From the NCBI RefSeq assembly GCF_030362855.1, contig NZ_JAUCBP010000006.1:423717-487716 (forward strand): a DNA stretch of 64,000 bases. The letters are read 5' to 3'. A model generated the notes under the pieces. The model did not search any database, had not been told where the DNA came from, and was given only the letters and a program-made list of their open reading frames with translations. Made by a program: the position numbers and the translations under genes. This DNA is from Neoalteromonas arenosi. GTDB taxonomy: Bacteria > Pseudomonadota > Gammaproteobacteria > Enterobacterales > Alteromonadaceae. Position 1 is the first letter of the stretch; each line of letters opens with the position of its first letter. This document shows positions 8,437 to 17,067 of the stretch, piece after piece.

Positions 8437-9195
8437 ATGACCGTTGAATTAAAACAAAAATGTACTGAGTTTCTTGCCAATATCGGTGCGACTGAACTCA
8501 TCGACATGTTCGATTTAGTACCCAACACACTATTTTGGATTAAGGACAAAGAGTCTCGCTTTATTCATGCAAATCAGGTATTTATTGACCATAGCGGTAT
8601 GCAATGCCTTTCAAGGGTCGTCGGCCAAACTGACTACGCGATATCACCACCGCACTTGGCACGGCAATACATTTTAGATGATCAAAAAGTCATGACCGGC
8701 GAAGTTGTCACAAATCGTGTGGAGCTCAATATGCTGTATTCAGGCACATTGGGCTGGTACTCAACGTCTAAGCGTCCATTGCACGATATTACTGGAGATA
8801 TTGTTGGCACCTATGGATTTACTCATCAGCTCGAGCGCACCTCACAAGCCCTCAACAGTATTGAAGCAGTCAAAATTCCCGTGGAATATGTTCGCAAAAA
8901 TTATCACCGTCCAATCGCTATCGATGAATTGGCTAAGGTATCATTTCTGTCTGTGAGTGCTCTTGAGCGCCGCTTTAAAAAACATTTAGGTAAGACACCA
9001 AAACAATTTATCAATGAGATTCGATTGGAAAACGCTCGCCGCTTGCTGATCGATACCAAGCTGCCCATCGTAGATATTGCATTCCAGTGTGGGTTTGCGG
9101 AGCACAGTTACTTTAGCCGGCAATTTAGATTAATGTTCGAAGTTTTGCCTTCGGTTATGCGCGAGCAAATGCAACAAAAAAACCTTGAGACCTAA
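8437..9195 (+). CDS. PAS domain-containing AraC family transcriptional regulator
   Basis: 252 aa. Residues about 20-130 resemble a PAS domain (DLVPNTLFWIKDKESRFIHAN). Residues about 150-245 form the double helix-turn-helix of AraC/XylS regulators (IDELAKVSFLSVSALERRFKKH, then IVDIAFQCGFAEHSYFSRQFR). It reads away from the sugar cluster across a 165 bp shared region, so it is the probable activator of that cluster. The sensor is a PAS rather than the usual cupin, so the ligand could be a small metabolite or a cofactor-sensed state. Coding ATG at 8437. Confidence 0.9.
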   Translation: MTVELKQKCTEFLANIGATELIDMFDLVPNTLFWIKDKESRFIHANQVFIDHSGMQCLSRVVGQTDYAISPPHLARQYILDDQKVMTGEVVTNRVELNMLYSGTLGWYSTSKRPLHDITGDIVGTYGFTHQLERTSQALNSIEAVKIPVEYVRKNYHRPIAIDELAKVSFLSVSALERRFKKHLGKTPKQFINEIRLENARRLLIDTKLPIVDIAFQCGFAEHSYFSRQFRLMFEVLPSVMREQMQQKNLET

Positions 9196-9320
9196 TCGGG
9201 AAACTCGACACCACTTGACTCTCGGTACACTGACCCCAATGTAGACATTGTGAGGCAAGCAAAGTGCATGTATTAGCATCTCGACAATTAAAAGTTAAAC
9301 CAGTTTAGAGCGGACTCTCA

Positions 9321-9932
9321 ATGGCCAATTCTGATGACAATTTTTCTTTTGCTGATGCACTCAGTGAAGAGCTCGGTGAAATTAAACCTCTGGCGCAAGA
9401 AGATTCTGCAGCGGCAGCGGTAATGGAACAAAAACGTGATAAAGACGTGTTGGCCAAGCAATTAAAACGCGCCGCGATAATGGCTCTAGATGAAAATGAT
9501 ACTAATCCATTAAGTGTGTCATTGCGCCTTGCTGTTAAGCCAGATGATATGCTCAGCTATAAGCGTTCAGGCATTCAAGATGGCGTGTTTAAAAACCTTC
9601 GACTTGGCAAGTATGCCCTTGAAGGGACAATTGAGTTGCAACGCATGCGAATTGAAGAAGCCCGAAAAGTACTTTATTTGCAGGTCCAAAAACTGCATCA
9701 AAAAGGTGTGCGAGCGATTTTGGTAAAGCACGGCCGCGGCGAACACAGTAAGCCGATTCCTGCACTGTGCAAAAGTTATGTGTATCAGTGGTTACAGGAA
9801 TTACCTGAAGTGATTGCTTTCCACTCGGCACTACCGCGCCATGGCAGTTTGGCATCGACTTACGTGTTGCTGAAAAAACACGCCGATCAAAAACAAATTA
9901 ACCGCGAACGTCTGTATAAACGCCAAGGTTAG
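9321..9932 (+). CDS. smrA: Smr domain DNA endonuclease SmrA
   Basis: 203 aa, close to the E. coli SmrA (YdaL) length. The C-terminal Smr domain carries the VKHGRGEHSKPIPALCKSYV segment (about residues 138-157), the family's catalytic/nucleic-acid loop, followed by YQWLQELPEVIAFHSALPRHGS. The N-terminal half is charged and probably a helical linker. Smr proteins nick DNA or cleave RNA; the cellular role of SmrA is poorly defined. It is monocistronic, with a TTGACT hexamer at 9215-9220 as a possible -35 element. Confidence 0.85.
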   Translation: MANSDDNFSFADALSEELGEIKPLAQEDSAAAAVMEQKRDKDVLAKQLKRAAIMALDENDTNPLSVSLRLAVKPDDMLSYKRSGIQDGVFKNLRLGKYALEGTIELQRMRIEEARKVLYLQVQKLHQKGVRAILVKHGRGEHSKPIPALCKSYVYQWLQELPEVIAFHSALPRHGSLASTYVLLKKHADQKQINRERLYKRQG

Positions 9933-9959
9933 CATTTGTTTCAATTAATGAGGGGAGTT

Positions 9960-10118
9960 TTATTGCTCTGAGCTTACAACAGTAACAGCGTTCGTCTCTG
10001 TTTGTTGAACAGCTCTAGCTTCAGAACGTGCTGAAGTACTGAATACAGCCATTAAGATCATTGCTGCGACCGCGACTGCTACGCCAGTCAAACCAAAACC
10101 GCGACTTGAACGATTCAT
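9960..10118 (-). CDS. Small single-pass membrane or exported protein (52 aa)
   Basis: Short ORF from ATG at 10118 to TAA at 9960. It starts MNRSSRGFGL and continues with a hydrophobic segment (residues about 11-29, Val/Ala/Met-rich), then AARSEAR-like residues, then a polar tail ending VVSSEQ. It could be a cleaved secreted peptide or a one-helix membrane protein. A purine-rich AGAGACG sits just upstream of the ATG. It is not part of a recognisable family; it lies between smrA and purL on the purL strand but after the purL terminator. Function unknown. Confidence 0.5.
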   Translation of the reverse strand: MNRSSRGFGLTGVAVAVAAMILMAVFSTSARSEARAVQQTETNAVTVVSSEQ

Positions 10119-10247
10119 ATTCGTCTCTTATTTTTGTTGTAAAGAATTAAACACCGATCGCATTTAGCGATCACAACTGCGCATCCGAGCTCTTAATCCT
10201 GAATTTCTTATGGTAGAACATTAAGTTAGGAAAAAACAATGGGCAGA

Positions 10248-10284
10248 TGCCATTTTTTTGACCGGTTTGGCCAAAAAAATGACA
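10248..10284 (-). terminator. Intrinsic terminator downstream of purL
   Basis: A 16-bp inverted repeat (arms 10248-10263 and 10269-10284, 5-nt loop) with two differences. Both become G-U pairs in minus-strand RNA, whereas they are mismatches on the plus strand, so the hairpin fits leftward transcription. A TTGTTTTTT run follows after the stem on the minus strand. It lies 31 bp past the purL stop codon. Confidence 0.75.
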
Positions 10285-10314
10285 TATTTGATGAAAAATG
10301 CACTAATTCAGCAA

Positions 10315-13300
10315 TTAGCCGACGAATTTACGCGCATTTCGGAACATTCTCATCCACGGACTGTCTTCCTGCCAATCACTTGGATGCCAAGAGTTACTCA
10401 CCGTGCGGAATACACGCTCAGGGTGAGGCATCATAATTGTGGCGCGGCCATCGGTTGAAGTAAACGCGGTAACACCTTGAGCAGATCCATTTGGGTTAGC
10501 TGGGTATTGCTCAGTCGGTTTGCCATAGTTATCAACGTATCGTCCGCTCAGCATACCGTTTGCCTGTAAAGCACTCGGCGCTATGCCACTTGCGAATTCT
10601 GCACGTCCTTCACCGTGCGAAACAGCGATAGGCATGCGCGAACCCGCCATATCGGCAAACAATACCGATTTAGACTCAGTGATTTCAATCATTGCAGCAC
10701 GGGCTTCAAAACGCTCAGATCGGTTGGTCACAAAATGCGGCCATAACTCTGCGCCTGGGATCAAGGACTTGAGATTTGAAAGCATCTGACAACCATTACA
10801 AACACCTAACGAAAACGTTTCGTCGCGAGCGAAGAACTGCGCAAATTGCTGACGCGCATGGTCATTAAACAAAATTGATTTCGCCCAACCTTCCCCTGCG
10901 CCGAGTACGTCACCATAACTAAAACCACCACAGGCAACCAGACCGCTGAAGTTGGCCAGGTCAATGCGACCCGATAACACATCACTCATATGAACATCAA
11001 TTGCCGCAAAACCTGCCCGATCGAATGCGGCTGCCATCTCGACGTGAGAGTTAACCCCTTGCTCACGCAAGACTGCAACTTTGGGACGCACACCAGTCGC
11101 TATATACGGTGCAGCCACATCTTCGTTGATATCGAACGTCAAGTGCGCATGTAAACCAGGATCGTCAACATCAGTCTTAATTGCAAGTTCTTGCTCAGCG
11201 CATTCAGGATTGTCTCGTAGCGACTGCATGTGGTGCGTAGTTGCTGCCCATAATTTGCGATAGTGCACACGGGGCTTATCAATCAGTAAATTGCCGTTCT
11301 GTTCAAAACAGATTTGATCGCGAGTATTAGTTGTACCGATCACGCTGACACATTCAGCCAATCCCGCATCGCTAAATATCTGCATAACAGTTTCTAAGTC
11401 GCCACCACGCACTTGCACGACGCCGCCGACTTCTTCGTTGTATAACCAACTTAGCGCATCACCGGAAGGGATAGTAATGTCTAGTCCCGTTTTACCTGCA
11501 AACGCCATTTCAACAAGCGTTGTAAACACACCACCATCAGAGCGATCGTGGTAAGCAAGTGCCAACTTATTGGCCACCAACGATTGTACCGCGTTGAAGT
11601 AACTAGCTAGTAATTGAGGATTATCGACATCTGCTGGAGCATCACCGAGTTGACTATATACTTGCGCGAGACAACTAGCGCCCATGCGCTGCTTACCCAA
11701 ATCGATAAGTAGCAACTCAGTGTCGGCTTCGGTGTGCAATTGTGGTGTAAGCGTATTACGCACATCCCGGACTGCAGCAAAGGCGGATATAACCAGTGAC
11801 AACGGTGCTGTAACCGCTTTTTCTTGATCGTCGTCTTGCCATTTGGTTTTCATCGACATTGAATCTTTACCAACCGGGATTGTAAGGCCCAATGCCGGAC
11901 ATAGTTCTTCACCTACCGCTTTCACCGCAGCATATAGACCAGCGTCTTCGCCAGGGTGACCGGCAGCAGCCATCCAGTTAGCGGATAATTTTATTCGCTT
12001 GATGTCACCGATATCGCTGGCAGCAATGTTAGTCAGCGCTTCAGCAACTGCCATCCGCGCTGATGCGGCATGATCAAGCAAGGCAATAGGCGTCCGCTCA
12101 CCCATTGCCATAGACTCTCCGTGATAGCTGTCGAACGCACTGGTTGTCACTGCAACATCAGCCACAGGAACCTGCCATGGACCAACCATTTGGTCACGCG
12201 CAACCATACCCGTAACAGAACGGTCACCGATTGTTATCAAGAACGTTTTTTCCGCAATCGTGGGTAGTTGCATTAGGCGTTCCGCAGCCTCAGCCACGTC
12301 TATTTGGTCAGTTTTAAGTGGTTGTGGGTTAACTGTCTGAGTCGTTACATCACGATGCATTTTCGGTGGTTTGCCCAACAAGACAGATAGCGGCATATCA
12401 ATGGGTTTATTGCCAAAGTGACTATCGGTTAGGGTCAAATGACGTGATTCAGTCGCCTCGCCCACGATTGCATACTGTGCGCGTTCACGGGCGCAAATCG
12501 ATTCAAACAATGCCAAGTTCTCTGGCGCTACTGCTAATACATACCGTTCTTGCGATTCGTTACACCAAATCTCCAGCGGTGACATTCCCGGTTCATCACT
12601 TGCGACATTGCGCAGTTCAAAATTACCACCGCGCTCACCGTCATTAACCAATTCCGGGAATGCATTTGACAATCCACCGGCGCCCACATCATGGATGAAT
12701 TGGATCGGGTTCTCATCACCAAGCTGCCAACATTTGTCGATGACTTCCTGACAACGACGCTCCATCTCTGGGTTGTCGCGCTGCACCGACGCAAAGTCGA
12801 GGTCTTCACTGGATTGGCCTGACGCCATAGAAGACGCTGCACCACCACCTAGGCCGATGTTCATTGCCGGTCCACCTAAGGCGATTAGCTTGGCTCCGAC
12901 GGTAATTTCGCCTTTTTGGGTGTGTTGGCGGCGGATGTTACCCAAACCACCTGCGAGCATAATAGGTTTGTGGTAACCGCGTACCTCCACACCATTAAAG
13001 CTATCGACCTCTTGTTCAAAGGTACGGAAATACCCAAGTAGATTCGGGCGGCCAAACTCATTATTAAAAGCGGCACCACCTAACGGACCATCAATCATGA
13101 TATCCAACGCGCTGACGATGCGCGAGGGTTTGCCATACTCGCGCTCCCATGGCTGGTTAAATCCAGGGATTGCCAAGTTACTGACCGTAAAACCGACTAA
13201 GCCCGCTTTGGGTTTAGACCCCCGTCCTGTCGCACCTTCATCGCGGATCTCACCACCCGATCCAGTCGCCGCACCAGCAAAGGGTGAAATTGCTGTAGGG

Positions 13301-14193
13301 TGATTATGCGTCTCAACCTTCATAAGAATATCGATCGGCTCATGATGGTATTGATACTCTAGGCCGTCATTACTGGGGAAAAATCGTCCTGCGTCCCAGC
13401 CATGCATTACCGCAGCATTGTCTTTATAGGCAGAGGTTACATATTCTGGATGGCTTTCGAAGGTGTTTTTAATCATTTTAAACAGCGACTTGCGCTGATT
13501 CTCGCCATCGATCGTCCAATCGGCATTGAATATTTTATGACGACAGTGCTCTGAATTAGCTTGCGCGAACATGTAGAGTTCAATGTCGTTGGGGTTGCGC
13601 TTCAGCTCACTAAAGCTGCTAAATAAGTAATCGATTTCGTCATCGGCGAGCGCTAGTCCCATGGTTTGGTTCGCGTCAATCAGTGCTTGCTTACCCGCCC
13701 CCAAAATATCAACCGACTTCAATGGTGCAGGTTCTGCGGTTTGAAACAGTTGCTCAGCGTCGTCGATGTCTGCATGTACGGTCTCAGTCATGCGGTCGTG
13801 GATTAAACCCATCACGACTTGGCGTTGTTCATCTGTCAAGTACTCTTCAGTTTCGAAGTAGTATGCACAGCCGCGTTCGATGCGGTGTATGATCGCCAGG
13901 CCACAATTATGAGCAATATCAGTAGCCTTTGATGCCCAGGGTGAAATCGTCCCCAAACGCGGCGTAACGAAAAATAATTCACCAACGTGCGCCGTTTCGG
14001 CGCGTTTAGGTCCATAAACCAGCAATTGATTAAGCTTGTCAAGCTGAGCGTCAGATAACGATTCTTCGAGGTCGACCAAGTGAACCCACTCAGTGGTCAA
14101 TGTGGTGACATTGATTCCCTGAGCAATGAGTTGCTTGATGATTTTTTGCAGCCTAAAATCGGAAAGTGCTGGAGCGCCACGCAGTACTAGCAT
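10315..14193 (-). CDS. purL: Phosphoribosylformylglycinamidine synthase
   Basis: Large single-chain FGAM synthase (1292 aa; E. coli 1295). It converts FGAR, glutamine and ATP to FGAM, the fourth step of IMP synthesis. The N-terminal PurS-like region is followed by two AIRS-like halves ([21 protein letters not shown] near residue 305) and the C-terminal glutaminase with nucleophile Cys1132 (GVCNGCQM) and His1257/Glu1259 (PHPER). All catalytic residues are present. Monocistronic, divergent from mltF, and followed by a strong hairpin. The start is ATG at 14193. Confidence 0.97.
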   Translation of the reverse strand: MLVLRGAPALSDFRLQKIIKQLIAQGINVTTLTTEWVHLVDLEESLSDAQLDKLNQLLVYGPKRAETAHVGELFFVTPRLGTISPWASKATDIAHNCGLAIIHRIERGCAYYFETEEYLTDEQRQVVMGLIHDRMTETVHADIDDAEQLFQTAEPAPLKSVDILGAGKQALIDANQTMGLALADDEIDYLFSSFSELKRNPNDIELYMFAQANSEHCRHKIFNADWTIDGENQRKSLFKMIKNTFESHPEYVTSAYKDNAAVMHGWDAGRFFPSNDGLEYQYHHEPIDILMKVETHNHPTAISPFAGAATGSGGEIRDEGATGRGSKPKAGLVGFTVSNLAIPGFNQPWEREYGKPSRIVSALDIMIDGPLGGAAFNNEFGRPNLLGYFRTFEQEVDSFNGVEVRGYHKPIMLAGGLGNIRRQHTQKGEITVGAKLIALGGPAMNIGLGGGAASSMASGQSSEDLDFASVQRDNPEMERRCQEVIDKCWQLGDENPIQFIHDVGAGGLSNAFPELVNDGERGGNFELRNVASDEPGMSPLEIWCNESQERYVLAVAPENLALFESICARERAQYAIVGEATESRHLTLTDSHFGNKPIDMPLSVLLGKPPKMHRDVTTQTVNPQPLKTDQIDVAEAAERLMQLPTIAEKTFLITIGDRSVTGMVARDQMVGPWQVPVADVAVTTSAFDSYHGESMAMGERTPIALLDHAASARMAVAEALTNIAASDIGDIKRIKLSANWMAAAGHPGEDAGLYAAVKAVGEELCPALGLTIPVGKDSMSMKTKWQDDDQEKAVTAPLSLVISAFAAVRDVRNTLTPQLHTEADTELLLIDLGKQRMGASCLAQVYSQLGDAPADVDNPQLLASYFNAVQSLVANKLALAYHDRSDGGVFTTLVEMAFAGKTGLDITIPSGDALSWLYNEEVGGVVQVRGGDLETVMQIFSDAGLAECVSVIGTTNTRDQICFEQNGNLLIDKPRVHYRKLWAATTHHMQSLRDNPECAEQELAIKTDVDDPGLHAHLTFDINEDVAAPYIATGVRPKVAVLREQGVNSHVEMAAAFDRAGFAAIDVHMSDVLSGRIDLANFSGLVACGGFSYGDVLGAGEGWAKSILFNDHARQQFAQFFARDETFSLGVCNGCQMLSNLKSLIPGAELWPHFVTNRSERFEARAAMIEITESKSVLFADMAGSRMPIAVSHGEGRAEFASGIAPSALQANGMLSGRYVDNYGKPTEQYPANPNGSAQGVTAFTSTDGRATIMMPHPERVFRTVSNSWHPSDWQEDSPWMRMFRNARKFVG

Positions 14194-14345
14194 AGAGTAG
14201 ATTCTCTGACATTTTTGGGCGCTTCACCTTGATCATTAAGAGGCAATTAGGCGCCAACGTTGATAACGAAAAGTGTAGGCGCGGAGTATATCTGATTAGG
14301 GTATTGTTGATAAGTCCGGATTGCGAAGGGAAGTAAAAAAAGTCC

Positions 14346-15764
14346 ATGCAACTAGTGAGATTTGTTTTTTTTCAGGGTTTTTACCTGTTCATCGCTGCAC
14401 TGATGCTCGGTTGTGGATCACAACAACCGCCATCATCTTTGCAGCGTGTTCTGGATGAAGGCGTGTTGAAAGTTGGCACGAATTACGGCCGGACGACCTA
14501 TTACCACGGTGTGGTTGGACGAGAGGGGTTCGAATATGAGCTCGCTAAAGGCTTCGCTGACTATCTCGGTGTGGAGTTGGAAGTATTCCCCTACTACTCA
14601 CTAAATGATCTCTTTCCGCAGTTGGCCCAGCGCAACGTGGATATCATTGCTGCCGGTATCACAATGACGCCTCAGCGTATGGCGCAATTTAATTTTGGTC
14701 CTGCGTATCAGGATGTGAGTCAAAAAGTCGTGTATCTGCAAGGGCGCGAGCGCCCGCGCAATTTATCTCAGCTCAACGGCAATATGTTGGTCGTTAGCGG
14801 TAGTAGTCATGCTGAAACCCTTACGCGCTTAGATCTACCTGCAACACTAAACTGGCAACAGACCGATGAGCGTGATGCTGAAGAACTGCTTGAGTTGGTG
14901 GCGCAAGGTGAACTCGATTACACAGTCGCCGATTCCAATATCCTTGCCGTTGTAAGACGTCGCTATCCGCAATTGAGTATCGGCTTCACTTTGATGGATG
15001 AGCAAGGTGTTGGCTGGGCTGTCAATACCCAAGGTGATGATGGTCTGCGTGCCGCACTCATCGAATATTTCGGTACCATTCGCGAAAATGGCACCTTTAC
15101 CGTCTTACAAGATAAATACTTTGGTCACGTGCAAAACTTTGATTACGTCGACACACGAGAATTTATTCGTGCAACAGAGTCTACGTTACCGCAGTTTATT
15201 CCATTGTTTCAGAAACACGCGGGCGATCTCGACTGGCGTTTAGTTGCTGCAATGAGTTATCAGGAAAGTCATTGGGATCCAAAAGCGAAATCACCGACAG
15301 GCGTGCGTGGTATGATGATGCTCACGCTCGCGACTGCGAAGGATATGAACGTAGATTCTCGCTTGGACGCAGAGCAAAGTATTCGTGGTGGCGCACAGTA
15401 TTTTGCCAGTTTGTTGCGCCGCGTTCCTGCTCGCATCCAAGACCCCGACAAAACCTGGCTAGCCTTAGCCGCTTATAATATCGGCCTCGGTCACCTTGAA
15501 GATGCACGGGTGTTGACTCAGCGCGGTGGCGGCAACCCCGATATGTGGGTTGATGTCAAACAACACCTGCCGCTGTTACGCCAGAAAAAGTTCTATAAAA
15601 CGACCCGCTACGGATATGCGCGCGGCGACGAAGCCGTCGCTTACGTGGACAATATCCGCCGTTATTATGACACCCTTGTTTGGTTAGACGAGCAAGAGCG
15701 ACTGAGTGCAGTATCTGACAGCACTACAGCACGTGTTGTGGTTGATAGTTCGTCACAAAATTGA
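14346..15764 (+). CDS. mltF: Membrane-bound lytic murein transglycosylase F
   Basis: 472 aa lipoprotein. The lipobox MLGC places the acylated Cys at residue 23. Residues about 40-265 form a periplasmic solute-binding-protein-3-like regulatory domain. Residues about 290-440 form the SLT catalytic domain with Glu307 in SYQESHWDP and the GVRGMMMLT and AAYNIGLGH motifs. It cleaves the beta-1,4 MurNAc-GlcNAc bond to anhydromuropeptides at the outer membrane. The gene order mltF-tadA next to purL matches many gammaproteobacteria. Confidence 0.95.
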   Translation: MQLVRFVFFQGFYLFIAALMLGCGSQQPPSSLQRVLDEGVLKVGTNYGRTTYYHGVVGREGFEYELAKGFADYLGVELEVFPYYSLNDLFPQLAQRNVDIIAAGITMTPQRMAQFNFGPAYQDVSQKVVYLQGRERPRNLSQLNGNMLVVSGSSHAETLTRLDLPATLNWQQTDERDAEELLELVAQGELDYTVADSNILAVVRRRYPQLSIGFTLMDEQGVGWAVNTQGDDGLRAALIEYFGTIRENGTFTVLQDKYFGHVQNFDYVDTREFIRATESTLPQFIPLFQKHAGDLDWRLVAAMSYQESHWDPKAKSPTGVRGMMMLTLATAKDMNVDSRLDAEQSIRGGAQYFASLLRRVPARIQDPDKTWLALAAYNIGLGHLEDARVLTQRGGGNPDMWVDVKQHLPLLRQKKFYKTTRYGYARGDEAVAYVDNIRRYYDTLVWLDEQERLSAVSDSTTARVVVDSSSQN

Positions 15765-15869
15765 AAACTTATCGCGCTATCCATGGTCCTATAGAGTAAG
15801 GGTTTAAATCCCCCTTTATCGTCCCCATATCAAAACCACAAGAAGAGTCCAATAGGAAACCAAAAAGTT

Positions 15870-16022
15870 ATGCGAAGAACTCGTTCAATTCAACGCCAAC
15901 GCCTGCGCACCAATGCAGCGAAGCGTTTGATGATGTTTAAAAAAACTAGAAAAAAAATCCTCCAACGCCGCCGCGAGTTTGTGCGCGCCGAGTTAGCTGA
16001 ACAATGGCAGGTAGCCTGTTAG
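15870..16022 (+). CDS. Small highly basic protein (50 aa)
   Basis: ATG at 15870 to TAG at 16022. Seventeen of 50 residues are Arg or Lys (starts MRRTRSIQRQ, centre FKKTRKK, then QRRREF), with a hydrophobic-acidic C-terminal turn. An AGGAAAC segment 9-15 nt upstream may serve as ribosome binding site. Its stop overlaps the convergent tadA stop by four bases. It may be a nucleic-acid-binding microprotein, or a chance ORF; I do not recognise a family. Confidence 0.45.
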   Translation: MRRTRSIQRQRLRTNAAKRLMMFKKTRKKILQRRREFVRAELAEQWQVAC

Positions 16023-16525
16023 GCATCGCTGTTGCGCATTTCTTTAGCGCGTTTCTTTTCAGCTCTACGCCGTTTAAAAAAAGCCGATATTTGATCAGCG
16101 CACAGCTGTTCTTCGACACCGCCAATGACGTCAATCTGATGATTTAATAAAGGGTTTTGCACCAGGTTCATCACACTACCGGCACTACCTGTTTTTAAGT
16201 CATAGGCACCAAAAATTAGCGTTGCGATACGCGCATGCACCAGTAACCCCGCACACATCGGACAGGGTTCTAAGGTGACATACAGGCGAGTATCGATCGT
16301 TCGATAATTTTGCACATGCAGGGCAGCCTGTCGAATTGCCATGACCTCAGCATGGCCTGCAGGATCATGCTGGGTAATAGATTGATTCCAGCCTTCGCCA
16401 ATGACCTCATCACCTTTAACAACAACAGCACCAACCGGCACTTCGCCTAGTGCCTCTGCTCTAGCAGCAAGCTGTCGCGCATACCTCATCCAATATTCAT
16501 GGTTGTGATTATTTTGCTCACTCAT
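16019..16525 (-). CDS. tadA: tRNA-specific adenosine deaminase
   Basis: 168 aa. Deaminates A34 to inosine in tRNA-Arg(ACG), allowing decoding of CGN codons. The zinc site is intact: His58 with catalytic Glu60 (GHAEVMAIR) and Cys88/Cys91 (EPCPMCAG). The C-terminus ends in a Lys/Arg-rich helix (FFKRRRAEKKRAKE), typical of TadA proteins that clamp tRNA. Essential in most bacteria. It converges on the small basic ORF downstream of mltF. Confidence 0.96.
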   Translation of the reverse strand: MSEQNNHNHEYWMRYARQLAARAEALGEVPVGAVVVKGDEVIGEGWNQSITQHDPAGHAEVMAIRQAALHVQNYRTIDTRLYVTLEPCPMCAGLLVHARIATLIFGAYDLKTGSAGSVMNLVQNPLLNHQIDVIGGVEEQLCADQISAFFKRRRAEKKRAKEMRNSDA

Positions 16526-16735
16526 TAGTTAAAATCACTAAATCTAGTCGTTGATTTAACCAATGAAATTTCAACAAATTTATACATCATTGTTTTATAT
16601 AGCTTTTATTTTTGGTAAGTGTTTTGCAGATTGCTTATGTAAAGTATGGCACATATCTTCGATTTGCGATGTTCTCGTGCAAACGCGATGATAAAGGCTA
16701 CACTCTGTAAATCAAACAATTATGAGGGAATTACC

Positions 16736-16984
16736 ATGAATACAACGGCAATTGCGATAGTCGCTATCATTGCATGGGCGCTGGTGTCGATAACCACCGA
16801 CCGTAAATCTAAGCGCAAAAGTAAACAAGACACGCTTAGCAGTGCCGAAAAAGCAGAGATGATTGCGCGTATGGATGCCATGCAAGAACGCATCGAAGTT
16901 CTAGAAAAAATCGTAACTGACGAAAAGTATGACCTCAACCGCGAGTTTGAAAATCTAAGTAAAGGTTCTGATAAAGCCGCTTAA
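16736..16984 (+). CDS. PspB-like small membrane protein
   Basis: 82 aa from the ATG at 16736, chosen because GAGGG lies 7 nt upstream; an in-frame ORF extends further 5' without a good start. One N-terminal transmembrane helix (residues about 3-19) is followed by a basic stretch (DRKSKRKSKQ) and a coiled coil (MDAMQERIEVLEKIVTDEKY). The architecture and the LSSAEKAEM..RIEVLEKI pattern resemble phage-shock protein B. No pspA, pspC or pspF lies nearby, so it is an orphan homologue. Role in envelope stress is inferred. Confidence 0.7.
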   Translation: MNTTAIAIVAIIAWALVSITTDRKSKRKSKQDTLSSAEKAEMIARMDAMQERIEVLEKIVTDEKYDLNREFENLSKGSDKAA

Positions 16985-16991
16985 TGTTTGA

Positions 16992-17025
16992 AATTCCCCT
17001 ACCTGAGGCATGCTGTGGGGGAATT
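16992..17025. terminator. Hairpin between convergent genes
   Basis: Inverted repeat AATTCCCC (16992-16999) with GGGGAATT (17018-17025), extendable inward to 11 pairs around a 12-nt loop. It sits between the PspB-like gene and the convergent antiporter gene. No long T-run follows on either strand, so it may be a weak bidirectional terminator or an mRNA 3' end stabiliser. Confidence 0.5.
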
Positions 17026-17067
17026 ACCACTTTGTTGTCAGTGGCACTGACATAGACTTAGTGCTCG

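Noticed and set aside
10239..10458. Two short plus-strand ORFs over the purL 3' end
   Set aside because: They overlap the purL terminator and coding end on the opposite strand, with no ribosome site.
14253..14264. PurR-like operator upstream of purL (GCCAACGTTGAT)
   Set aside because: Matches only 8 of 12 core bases of the PurR box with one good half; not enough to claim regulation without a motif scan and evidence for PurR.
15770..15840. Possible tRNA-like or terminator sequence after mltF
   Set aside because: I checked for cloverleaf arms and a T-loop; only a weak AAGGG/CCCTT pair is present.
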